From Annona cherimola (taxonomy: Eukaryota; Streptophyta; Magnoliopsida; Magnoliales; Annonaceae), in NCBI GenBank assembly GCA_030490835.1, contig CM059975.1:36550133-36614132 (forward strand): a stretch of DNA of 64,000 nt, given 5' to 3'. Under the pieces are notes generated by a model, which ran no database searches, had not been told where the DNA came from, and worked only from the letters and a program-made list of their open reading frames with translations. Numbering within the stretch: the stretch's first letter is position 1; the number at the start of each line of letters is the position of its first letter. Positions 54,001-64,000 of the stretch are shown here, one piece after another. The position numbers and the translations under genes are program-made.

Positions 54001-55929
54001 ACTAATAAATAGATTTGGTTGTTTTCTTAAACCATCTAACAGATAATTCCTTTTTGTTGCTATGATTCCAAACTGGCGAATCTCTTTTGATGATCATATC
54101 ATCGATGTACAGCTCTTTCAAAACAAGTAGATTGTTGGAATTCAGTTTAGATTTGCTATTTTATTAGTGATTTTCTCATTCATTTGTCCCATTAGTACTA
54201 CTGATTGAATGGTCTGCAGAAATCAAAGCATGTCCCAAGGTATATTTTAGAGCATTCTCCTTTTTGTGTATATTGATAGTCGTAATCTATAATGAAGGGC
54301 TTTGCTAATTTTAAATGTGGTGCAACGTCTTCCTGCTTAGGTTTACTTTATGTATATTTGTTTTAGATCCAAGCCATGCATCATATTTTTCTCCATGAAT
54401 ATTTTTATGATGTGAAAAATCATTTTAATAAAATTTATATATAATAATAAAAGTACAAAACCACTAGGTTCTTTAAAATCATATTTTTTAATATTAGAAA
54501 TTATAAAAGCTTTCAATCAAGTTGGTTTTTTATGTTATTGTTATGTAAATAGTTCTAACTTCTGAATGCAGTGCATGGCTTGGATCTAAAAAAAATATCA
54601 ACAAAATGGAAACACAAGTTGCATCCGGTCTCAAGGGAGAAAAGCCCCTATGAATGTTATTATGGTGGATTTGATATTTTGTTATAAATTAGGGTCTGGA
54701 ACATCAGGTATCCAGCTTATCTGCCTTCTTGAATCGAGAATATTGTAGTGCTTTTTGGTTTGTGTCACAGCTTTGCGACTTTGGTTTTGCAAGAGCAATG
54801 TCGACAAACACTGTTGTCCTGCGCTCCATAAAAGGTTTGCTTCTTTTAGAAGCTGATATCTGTTCTTCTTTATTCTCATCGCTACAAATCTCCAAGAAAA
54901 GGATCTAATACCTGATGAATTTTTCAGCAATTATTTTGGGTTTTCGAGTAACTCTTCCATTCTTACTGTCTTTTACCATGCATATTACTGGCATAGAACA
55001 TTTCATAAACAAGCAGTGCTGTCAATTTCTGTTGCTTCAAATATTCTGCTTGAATGCCATTTAGGTACACCTTTATACATGGCTCCAGAACTGGTCCGTG
55101 AACAGCCATATAATCACACTGCTGATTTATGGTCCCTTGGAGTCATTCTGTGAGTACTTTTATCAAACAAATATTCCTTTTTTGATTGAATTATCTTTGT
55201 CATATCGGTTTTATTCATTGGTCATTAACGTAATCTACTTAATGTGCAAGTAAAACTTCCTTGGTAAACTGTTGTTTCTATTGCCTTGTTCAAAGTTCAT
55301 GTTGATTGAGTACTATGCTTTCAAAATATGCATTTAAGTTTGTTTGTTTGTTTGTATGTTTTTTTTTTTTTTTTTAAATTTTATTTTACTGTCATAAAAA
55401 AAAAATCTTCGACTTGCTGTTGTCTTTCTAACACATGCTTCCTCAATTGCTAAAAAAATGGGGCATGAATAGGTATGAACTCTTTGTTGGGCAGCCTCCA
55501 TTTTACACGAACTCAGTGTACGCACTTATCCGACATATAGTCAAGGTCAGTCGTAAGCCTCTCCCCTTTATCTTGTGAAGTTTTTGATTTTTAAAATCTG
55601 GGTTACTGGGACTGATTGTCTTTCTCGTCTCCTTTAACAGGATCCAGTAAAATATCCAGATAACATGAGCCCAAATTTTAAAAACTTCCTAAAGGGTTTA
55701 CTCAACAAGGTTGTTTATTATTATTGTTGTTGTTGTTATTATTACTATTATCATTATCATCTGCCACTTGGATAAGTCATGGTTATCTATCATCTTTCTC
55801 CAAAACCTTTATCCACACACAATTTACTTCTACTATGGCGGCTTGCAGGTCCCACAAAATAGGCTATCTTGGCCTGCCCTTCTTGATCATCCATTTATTA
55901 AAGAAACCTCAGATGAGCCAGAGGCCAGG
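51086..55929 (+). other. TIO: Kinase-domain exons (1-10) of TIO
   Basis: All kinase signatures are present: glycine loop GEGSFGKV (residues 13-20), VAIK-type lysine in TVALKFI (Lys35), HRDMKPQN (125-132, catalytic Asp127), CDFGFARAM with DFG at 145-147, and [10 protein letters not shown] with APE at 170-172. [20 protein letters not shown] gives subdomain IX, followed by [14 protein letters not shown] at the end of the domain. Exon 6 to exon 7 is interrupted by a 2.1-kb intron that holds a MITE. Nothing suggests loss of activity. Confidence 0.95.
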
Positions 55930-58900
55930 GTAATGTTTTTTTGTTTTTCTTTACACAAAGCTTAAAGAGTTGCCTTTTGTGCCATTTACTTATTTATAAA
56001 TATTTTTTTTCTTCAGCTCCTAACTAATTTATAAATCATTTCCAGGAAATTCCTACTACAGAAGCTACTTCCAGGGGCCATGATGTAGCTTGGAGGGAAG
56101 ATGGAAAGTCTCCTTGTTTATCAACTGCATCCTCTGCTGCCAGCATAGGTGGTGAGCCTTTTGTCATATTTTCCTTACCTCACCTTGGCCCTTTTTCTTT
56201 CCAAAAGTTCCACTATAGTTTGTTTGCAGGTAAGAGAAATTTTTCTGCTGTTACTGAGAAGACAGGTGTTCAAACAGTTTCAGATGACAGTCGAGCTGAA
56301 AGCCCTTTCTTGACCAACAATTCTTCACAACAAGAAGAGCCGTCTGAACTTTTTGTATCTGCTGGTTTGGTTTCCTCAGGTACATATATTTCATGTATAA
56401 GTGAAAATTCACATGCAAATTTCCAGCAAATATTTCCTTACATTTTTTATTTTAGTTTTTATGCATTCTGCTTGTTAGTCGAAGGGATGGAGATGTATTT
56501 TTCAGGTTTGAAACTGGAAGAAGTAATTAGCATAAAGAAAATTGTATTTTTTTGATTTCTCAGTATGCTGTAGCAGGAACATGCTGAGGAGGATCATCCT
56601 TTCATCCTCTGACTTGGATTATTGAGAAAGCTATGCTGGAAGAAATTAAATAATAAATGTTAATGGAATGATGGAAAGGAATTTTGTATTACTTGAACCG
56701 TATTCTCTTGTTTGCTTCAAGCATGATCTTTAGCAATTTGGTGAATCACTGGCCATATCCTCATTAACAATTTAAATCTAAATGAATTCAATGTATGTGG
56801 AGCTCAGCAACTTTTGGATATTGGTCTTGATGTATGGCCACTCATAATGCACTTACAGAAAATCAACTGCTCAAATGTGGACTTGCTTTTTACTTTTGTT
56901 TGGAGGTTCTCTCCTTCTTTCAGGCTGATAATACTGTCCCTTTTTGGTGACCTGTTGTTGCATAACATTCTATGCATTTTTTTACCTTTATTAGAATAGC
57001 AGGTCAATGTTTTCTGTACTGTTTTAATTCGGGAAGTTTATGAGTCTTCTCAATCTGTACTTCCTTGTTTCTTAATATCCTAAAGGCTTCTGAGTTTCCT
57101 TTTTTGATTGTGTGTTTATTGACATCTAAAGAGTCTTCGCTATGAAGGGTCTTGCAATTCCTTTCAGTTTATTTCCACAAATTTATTGAACTTCTACATA
57201 CAGGTTTATCCAAAGGTTGTGGATGCAACAAACATCAACTAGGTCGACTTTTCAAATGTTAATCCTTAGGAAATTTAACATGCATTTTTTTTTCTCCTTT
57301 TGAGGTCAATTTATCACACTCCTCTGCCTTCCTCTTGAACTTTAGTCCAGTGATACCTGACTACTACTTTCCAGGCTGCCAGGTATTGGATAGATTGGAA
57401 AAGACCTCACGCACAGTGAAAGGAGCAACCAGTATTGGTCAAGATAATGAAGCACTGGCATCTGTCATGTTGCCTTTAAAGACTTGGCCTGGAGGATCCT
57501 CAGGTTCTTGCAGGTGATTTTTCTTTTCATTATTTTTTTTTCTTATCCTCCTGAAGATTTTCCCTCACTACATCTGAGATCTTTACTATTGGCCTTCTAG
57601 AAAATTTATAGCAACAATAAGACAGGACGGTGGCCTACTTACTGCTTCTCTAAAATGTTTGTAAATCTTTTGCAGCTCTCTTTGGTTGTCATGACTTATA
57701 GCCCCTGTTGTCTGAACTCTGAAGCTGTTAATCCCAGTTTTTCATTTGTGTTCTCAGGATCCACCATATCCTCATTACACATACATCCTCAAAATCAGCT
57801 GCTTCCCATTTCAGTGAAACTAAATTTGCTTTTTGAAATCCAAACAGAGATCAGGATATCGTTTGCACAAACCAGTCCCTCAGAATTATCTCAAACGTAA
57901 TTACAGCTGGAGCCCTTAAATGTAGCGCAGTAATTGATGACATGATATGCACGCTTCTTGGATTTGCTGGTGTCACAATTGACATGAATTTTACTGCTGG
58001 TTTCGATGGTAGTTCTTTAATCTTAAAGGTAAATTTCCTTGGATTTAAAAGTAATTTTCAATGCTTATCACACTTAATTATGGTATATGAACATGAATAC
58101 TGATCTTGCCACTTCTTTTTTCGGGGGCTCAAATATATTTGAAAATCAACATCCATTGTAGTAAAATCATTTTGTACTATTTTTTGGCAGTGATCATTAT
58201 ACTTAATCCATGCAGAGTCTTTCAATTTTAAAGAAACTTCTGGACTACAGCGGATGCGCTATGAGTAGCTGTTACAGTCATCACTGGGTTGCTGTTACAG
58301 AACTTTATTCCAAGGTCCCTTACCATCATGCAACTGGTGTTTTTCTGAATGACTTCCTTCCAGCGATATCTTTTTTCACTATTTATCCTTCTTTTACCTG
58401 CAGGTTATAAGTTATACCAGTGACACGTCATCTGGAAAAATGATGTATGAAGCTACTGCATGCATTGCAGTCATTTTATCTCAAGTTGTTAGGGGGCTGA
58501 AGTCTTCAACTGTGTTTTCTGAGGATGTCCCTTCCCATTCCTCAGTACAGGAAACTCTGAAAGAGATACTAGAACATGCCATAACATCTGGCAGTGTGGA
58601 TCTACTATGTCAATGCTTGACAAATTCAGGATCTAGCCTCATCTCTGGTTCTTCAAATATGTTACCTTCGGCTTCTGAAGCTTGGAAAGCTCTTTGGGCA
58701 TTGGCTGATGCACAGGAAATTATGTATGCGAAAGGACATGCAAGTCTATTTCCTTTGAACTCTTTGCAAAACCATTCATTGCTCCGACTTGATATCAATG
58801 GAAAATCAGAGACAGAATCATCTAAAATTGTTCATACAGTGGCTAGAGAATTCCTCAAATCAAAACCCATCCAGGTTGCTACATACTATTGCATCCACCA

Positions 58901-61900
58901 AGGCTTACAGTCCACCTTATCAGCTGTTATCCAGGTGTTTATCCTCTTACATTAAGAAAGTGGCAGAATTTCTGTAGACTACATGCTCTTTTCATGATAT
59001 AATTATGTCATGACTGTGAAAGTTAGCTCGTGTGATCATGTTAATGCTTATAGAGTTAGGAATCTCCCAGGCTGTTAGGACAAAATAGCTGAAGTCATGA
59101 GGTTTCAGATGTGTGCTGGTCTTGGCTGTTTCTCCAGAGATCGCTGTACATGTTTTGAGTGTGCAATTAATTATGTGCATTAGAAACTCTAAAGAACTTG
59201 AGATTACACATGGTGCCTTTTTCCCTGTCTTAGCAAAAGGTATGACAAAAAAACAGTTCACCGTTTTTTGTCATGTTTTGAACATGAAGGCTAGCCATTT
59301 ATGAGTGTAACTTGAAGGCCCTTAGACTTGGCAACAGAAAAATTTTTTAGCCTAGGAATTTTGTGTCCTGGGGGTGAATCATGGGAAACTTAATATTTTG
59401 CATCACCCTGACAGCTTTAGTCACTGGGTATCATGAGCTTCCAGGCATATACACCAACATAATCTTCAACCTTTGTTTGTCTTTGGTGATTTTCAGTTAG
59501 AAATCAAAACACTATTCTTTTAATTTTTGGCCCGATCATTATTATTGAAAATGTTCATCCCTCTTGTTTCTGCTAATGTTGATGCCTTAGTTATTTTTCC
59601 AGCTCTTGCTGAGGATGTGCATTTCAAGTACATTGGTCTGTGACGTGCTCTGTGGTCTGCCGAATTCCTTGCCTGTTACCACTGCTGTCAGTGGCAGTGG
59701 TGATGGAACAATCGTTTCTGATATTTTCTCTATATTATCAATATGCGCTTCCACCTCAAACAAAGAACCAACTTCTGGTGAATCAGGCAACCAGAAAAGT
59801 AAATTATCCAATCCACAAGCCCTGATTTTGTATTCTTGTCTCACACTGGCAACAATTGCTCAGAGCATAAAGTCAAGTGGCAGAGTTTCAGCGTCATACA
59901 TGCTGACAACTACTCAGAAAAAACAGCGTGCTCGGCTTTCAGTTCTTGCACACTTGTCTTCCTTGGATGATTGGGTCACAAACTCCTCTCAATCGCAATC
60001 TGCGGCTGCCATGTTGGCCCTTGCATCTCTCGTCTCCCTAGAAAGTAGTAGCTCCACTATCTCTCCAATTGCTGAATCTGCACTGCCTTTGATTCCTCCC
60101 ATGGCATCCTTGCGTGCCTATCTGAGGGTTACATCAACTGATGAAAATGGGGTGAATTTGAAATTAAAAGGGATGCTCTCCAACTGGCATGGATTGAGGG
60201 ATGGTTGTGTGGGGTTGTTGGATACAAGACTGAAGTTAATTGGGCCACTAGCTATTGAGCAAGCATGTTCCCATGGTATTCCTCAATTGCTTCTAGGTCT
60301 GTTAGCAGACAACCCTCAGAATGTCAACATGCAAACAACAGATGGCATAGAGGATTTGGTTGGGCTCTCACCTGCTGGTGTTGTATGGGCTGTTTCTGCG
60401 ATAGGCCACTGCCTTTCAGGGGGTGCTTTCCGTGAAATTTTGTTCAGGAGAGAAGCTGTTAAACTAATATCTGGTTTGATATCTGAACTGCACCTTAAGA
60501 TTTTAAAGCAGTGGACTGGGCCTGGGGGTGGAAGCAATGGGATCAAGGATCTAACTAATGCAGTAGTTGATCTTCTCGCATTTCCTTTCGTTGTAGTACA
60601 GACTGCTGGTGGAATACCTTCAACAACTGCATCAATCAACAGTGGGTTTCTCCTCAATGTGGGGTCACCAGGTGGCAGAGTTGGAATCGAGAACAAGGAT
60701 ATGGCAAAAGCAATTGAGGCAAACATGCTTCACTATGTTCAAATCCTTATGGAGGTGAGATTTTTATTTTTCAGACAGTCAAGCACCTGACAGTTTTTTA
60801 ACGAAACTGTTTGATTGGCAGGTTGGGCTACCATCTTGTATTCTTAGGTGCTTGGAGCATTTGGGGTCCAAGGATTCAGCCAGGCCATTAGCCTTGGTTG
60901 CAAAAATGACAACCTATCGACCCCTCGCCATTCAACTTATTAGAGATGGTTTACTGGATCCAAGAAGAATGAGAAAGCTGCTTGACGGTTCTAGTCCTCT
61001 GGAAGTGGTTCTGGACACATTGATGATAGTTTCTGATCTTGCTCGGATGTCAAAGGTCAGTGACAGATTGGTGCATATGGGAGAAATTGTTTCTCCATCT
61101 CATCGTATATCCTGATTTGTTCTCATTTAGCTCATTTCCTATGTGGTCACTGTCTTTTTTATAGTAGTGTCGAACTTTATTTGATGAAAGGGGATTGGGG
61201 GATGCAGTGAAACTAACATTGTTCCCACAACCACCTTCATCTTAATCTTCATTCTCCAAGCTTATGAAGATTATCATGCCATTCTCCAGGATTATACTTT
61301 CATGAATAATGTGTCCTAGAGTCCTATTTCTTTATATGTTTTCCCTTTTCCCTACTTCTTCGATGCTTTGGTTCCAACAGGAAGAGCAAACTTCCAAAGG
61401 TGAAGTTAGAGAAGCCAAGCACTTTTTTGAATGTGGGAGTGTTCCTGTGACCATATCCTCAATCATCTCTTCTCATGTTGTTTTACAAGTTTCTTCCATA
61501 CTTTCAGCTTGAACCAACTCATCTGGTATTGGTCTTGGTTTTGACGTACTTGACCATACCATCTAAGAGGAACAACTTAGTTTATCTGAAGCCTAATTCT
61601 TTACACAACATCATTGGTAATCACTCCATTCTCACCAATTATTATCAACATTTAGAAATTTTTGCTACTGGAATCATACAGGTCATTGTCAATTCAGTGT
61701 TCCATTCTTGCCATTACAAATATTGTTTCCGTTCATTTATAGGGAAATACTTCAGTGGTACTTGATACCATCGAAAATTTTAATGTGCCACCTCTATTTG
61801 GGCCCATCTTGATGATAAAAAAAATCCAATCTACTTATTTTATTTAACATCATTTGGTTCATCGTGGTACCAAAAATCATTTCAATTGAAGTCTTGGATG

Positions 61901-62792
61901 GGTCATACCTGCTTAAAACGTAAATAATCATGTGTAAATTATGAAAAAACTTAGATCCATTTATATGTGCATTAGAATGTTATACTACTTTATATAATCA
62001 TTTATTTATATAAGAATAATGTTTTAGATGGTTTAGATATTGAATTAGCAACTTTGAAATCGGTATATAAATCAAACAATTTTATTACGTTGATTTTACA
62101 CCTTCCTTAGATGGGGCTCATACAGGTATTTGATTTGCATGAAATGAATAGTTTTAAATGAAATGAGTGAATTGGATTTTGATTTCATCATCAAAAGTTG
62201 CTCCAAATGGGCGCAATGGGCGCGACACACTGAAATCTTTTGTACTACTGGTGTCATCGAAATATTTCCCGTACTTACATGTCTGCTGATTGTGAAACCT
62301 TGACATTTAGCACAACTTTTAGTTTTTTATATTACATGTCACTTGTCTCATCAACAAAGCAATATGCCAAAAGCACAATGCTTGTAGTTATTTTCTTGAA
62401 TGAGTAATTTAACTCATTGTAGTGATGTGCACATTGTTGCAGGACTTCTATGAACCTATAGAGAAGGCTGATTTATTGGAATCCTTGAAAGATCTTTTAA
62501 ATCATGAAGATGCAAATTTGAGGGCAAAAGCATGCAGTGCCATAGGCAACATGTGTCGTCACAACTCATATTTCTATGGTTTGCTTGTAAGAAAAGGATT
62601 TTACATTTCTTTTTTGAACTTAACTGTATTTACTTGCTCGATATGATATTTAAACTTTGCATGACTTGTGCTTTCCCTCTTTAAATATGCAGGCAAGGCA
62701 TCATATAATCGGTCTCCTTATTGGCAGATGTGCTGATCCAGATAAGCGTACCAGGAAGTTTGCTTGTTTTGCTGTAAGAACAGTCCATATTC

Positions 62793-62838
<46 letters not shown>

Positions 62839-64000
62839 TTTTAAATCATGCTTTAGCATATACTAGCTGCATGGATCTGCTTCAGTATTTTCATTTTCTC
62901 CTGGAATTACTAGGAAAACAAACATGTGTTCGACCATGTTTGTTTCATTATTTATTTATTTTTTCAGTTCATTTTTTTTTGACTAGGCAAGCTAATGTAA
63001 TTTTTTGTTTTTAGTACAGTTTATTGCAAAATATTTATTCTTATAAACCAAAACAATGGTGAAGTTTCTTGCTTGGGTCAATATAATGTTCGAACCAAGG
63101 TGCATTTTTTTGTTTATTTATTCATGTCAACTCCAGGAGATAATGCTAATGGTAGAACAAATTGAACGGCTTAAATCAGTGTTGCTGGCTCCTTTGTTAG
63201 ACATTCCCCTAGAATTTAGGTGAAGGTCAATGCTGGTGAGAACGTACATACTAAGCATAGTCAGATGGACTGGATCATGTGGTTGAAATATTGGGTTTTA
63301 AGTTTTCACCAAGCAATCCCAGGTTCCATACTTACAGTCTTCATTCATGAATGCTCCCCATTCTGAGGTTTTAGGCCAGGCAAGGTCTATGTGCAATTTT
63401 GGTTTTGGTGCTGTGAATTCTAATCGTTTTTCTCCTCTCCAGGTGGGAAACGCAGCATACCACAATGACATGCTGTATGATGAGCTGAGGAGAGCCATAC
63501 CACAACTCACAAATCTTCTGCTCAAGGGAGAGGAAGACAAAACCAAAGCAAATGCTGCAGGAGCGCTCAGCAACCTTGTTCGCAATTCCAACAGGCTTTG
63601 TGAGGACATCATTTCCAAGGGCGCAATTCAGGTTTGCAAATTGATTGCTTCCAGCTCTTGGTAGCATGGAAGCACGTTCTCTACTTCATTTTAAAAGCAT
63701 TAAGATGACAGGCACTGATAGTTTGCTTATTGCTAAGGCATTGTTTTCTACGTAAGAATTAGAAACATGTTAAAATGTGTGTGAACAGCTTAAGATTTAG
63801 GGATCTGTATCTGCCTTGTTCCAGGCATTGCTCAAACTGGTGGCCGAATGTTCAGTGGTAGCATTGAGCCCGAGCAGACGTGATGCTGCTGTAAATGAAT
63901 CGCCGCTCAAGATTGCATTATTCTCCTTAGGGAAGATGTGCGCCCACCTTCCTTGCAGACACTTCATCCGCTCGTCTGAGTTCTTTCCGACCCTGACAAG
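51086..64000 (+). CDS. TIO: FUSED-family serine/threonine kinase TIO (3' end outside window)
   Basis: Twenty-two coding exons: 51086-51175, 51299-51373, 52181-52273, 52372-52446, 52595-52687, 54771-54834, 55065-55149, 55473-55545, 55641-55709, 55849-55929, 56046-56151, 56230-56379, 57375-57513, 57848-58028, 58216-58314, 58404-58934, 59603-60754, 60822-61055, 62443-62586, 62693-62773, 63443-63631, 63825 to the edge. All introns are GT-AG and phases join into 1326 codons without a stop. The Arabidopsis TIO protein is about this long, so only the last few codons should be missing. TIO is the plant FUSED kinase needed for phragmoplast expansion and cytokinesis, working with kinesin-12 at the phragmoplast midline. 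The start [20 protein letters not shown] is typical of plant orthologues. Residues 1-266 are kinase; about 430-1326 form a long helical Armadillo/HEAT-like tail (for example [20 protein letters not shown]). The gene looks intact. Confidence 0.95.
54354..54598. mobile_element. 245-bp TIR element in a TIO intron
   Basis: TTTAGATCCAAGCCATGCA at 54362 and its perfect inverted partner TGCATGGCTTGGATCTAAA ending at 54590 form 19-bp arms, extendable outward with one mismatch to ATATTTKTTTTAGATC. The interior is AT-rich. I see no clear TSD, so the superfamily is open. It lies in the 52688-54770 intron, 170 bp before exon 7. Confidence 0.75.
61056..62442 (+). other. 1.4-kb TIO intron, no gene
   Basis: A long intron between GTCAGT at 61056 and TTGTTGCAG at 62442. 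It contains only chance frames and AT-rich sequence. A stretch near 62100-62230 (ATGAAATGAATAGTTTTAAA and GGGCGCAATGGGCGCGACAC) looks repeat-derived but has no recognisable termini. Confidence 0.6.
62795..62833. repeat. Poly-T tract, 39 T, in a TIO intron
   Basis: A 39-base uninterrupted T run begins 21 bases after the donor of the 62774-63442 intron. Length may be affected by sequencing slippage. Shorter T runs occur at 51408-51431 and 55360-55374. Confidence 0.9.

Noticed and set aside
56220..56555. Independent 111-aa gene
   Set aside because: Its first part is TIO exon 12 (56230-56379) and the rest reads into the following intron.
59587..60726. Minus-strand ORFs opposite the largest TIO exon
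   Set aside because: Shadow frames of a 1152-bp exon with clear plus-strand homology to the TIO tail.
1..64000. tRNA, rRNA or organellar insertions
   Set aside because: I saw no cloverleaf-type A and B boxes or plastid/mitochondrial gene sequence on reading; a tRNAscan or organelle BLAST would be decisive.

Overview
This is nuclear DNA of a flowering plant, read from its gene structure and its transposons. One host gene enters at the right: the FUSED-family cytokinesis kinase TIO (TWO-IN-ONE), on the + strand from a 5'UTR exon near 50.0 kb to the window edge. It has 22 coding exons with GT-AG introns, and only the last few codons fall outside the window. Everything left of about 49.5 kb is transposon DNA, mostly elements nested inside one another. 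I cannot name the species.

Region 1 (1-35,585) is best read as one old Ty3/Gypsy retrotransposon of the Tat lineage. A 5' LTR ends at 6,258 and is followed by a primer-binding site. Decayed gag, protease, reverse transcriptase, two RNase H domains and integrase follow, then an antisense ORF, and a second LTR ends at 35,585. It sits inside the integrase of an older chromovirus (35,586-36,755). It was later invaded by three hAT-type elements (525-3,857, with 1,197-2,112 inside it, and 4,320-5,697), a solo LTR (10,575-12,289), a 10.65-kb Mutator-like element (MULE, 21,168-31,818) that itself holds a second solo LTR of the same family (25,406-27,159), and an element of uncertain class (31,947-33,382). 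Most boundaries are fixed by target-site duplications (TSDs) readable in the sequence. Two host-gene fragments are carried along: exons of a NOL1/NOP2/Sun RNA methyltransferase inside the first hAT element, and a RED/SMU2 splicing-factor fragment at 20.3 kb.

The MULE is the most interesting object. It has 146-173-bp terminal inverted repeats and a perfect 9-bp TSD. It carries a FAR1-type MULE transposase on the - strand, broken by one stop and one frameshift, and, convergent to it, an intact 447-codon ORF resembling the 'putative plant transposon protein' domain.

Region 2 (35.6-49.4 kb) holds the chromovirus remnant, another hAT element (36,780-38,004), AT-rich foldback elements and a dense cluster of Tourist-like MITEs (TAA target sites), several inserted into one another.

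Region 3 (49.5-64 kb) holds the TIO promoter, tandemly duplicated and containing two identical E2F-type sites, and then TIO itself. Exons 1-10 encode the kinase domain and later exons the long Armadillo/HEAT-like tail.
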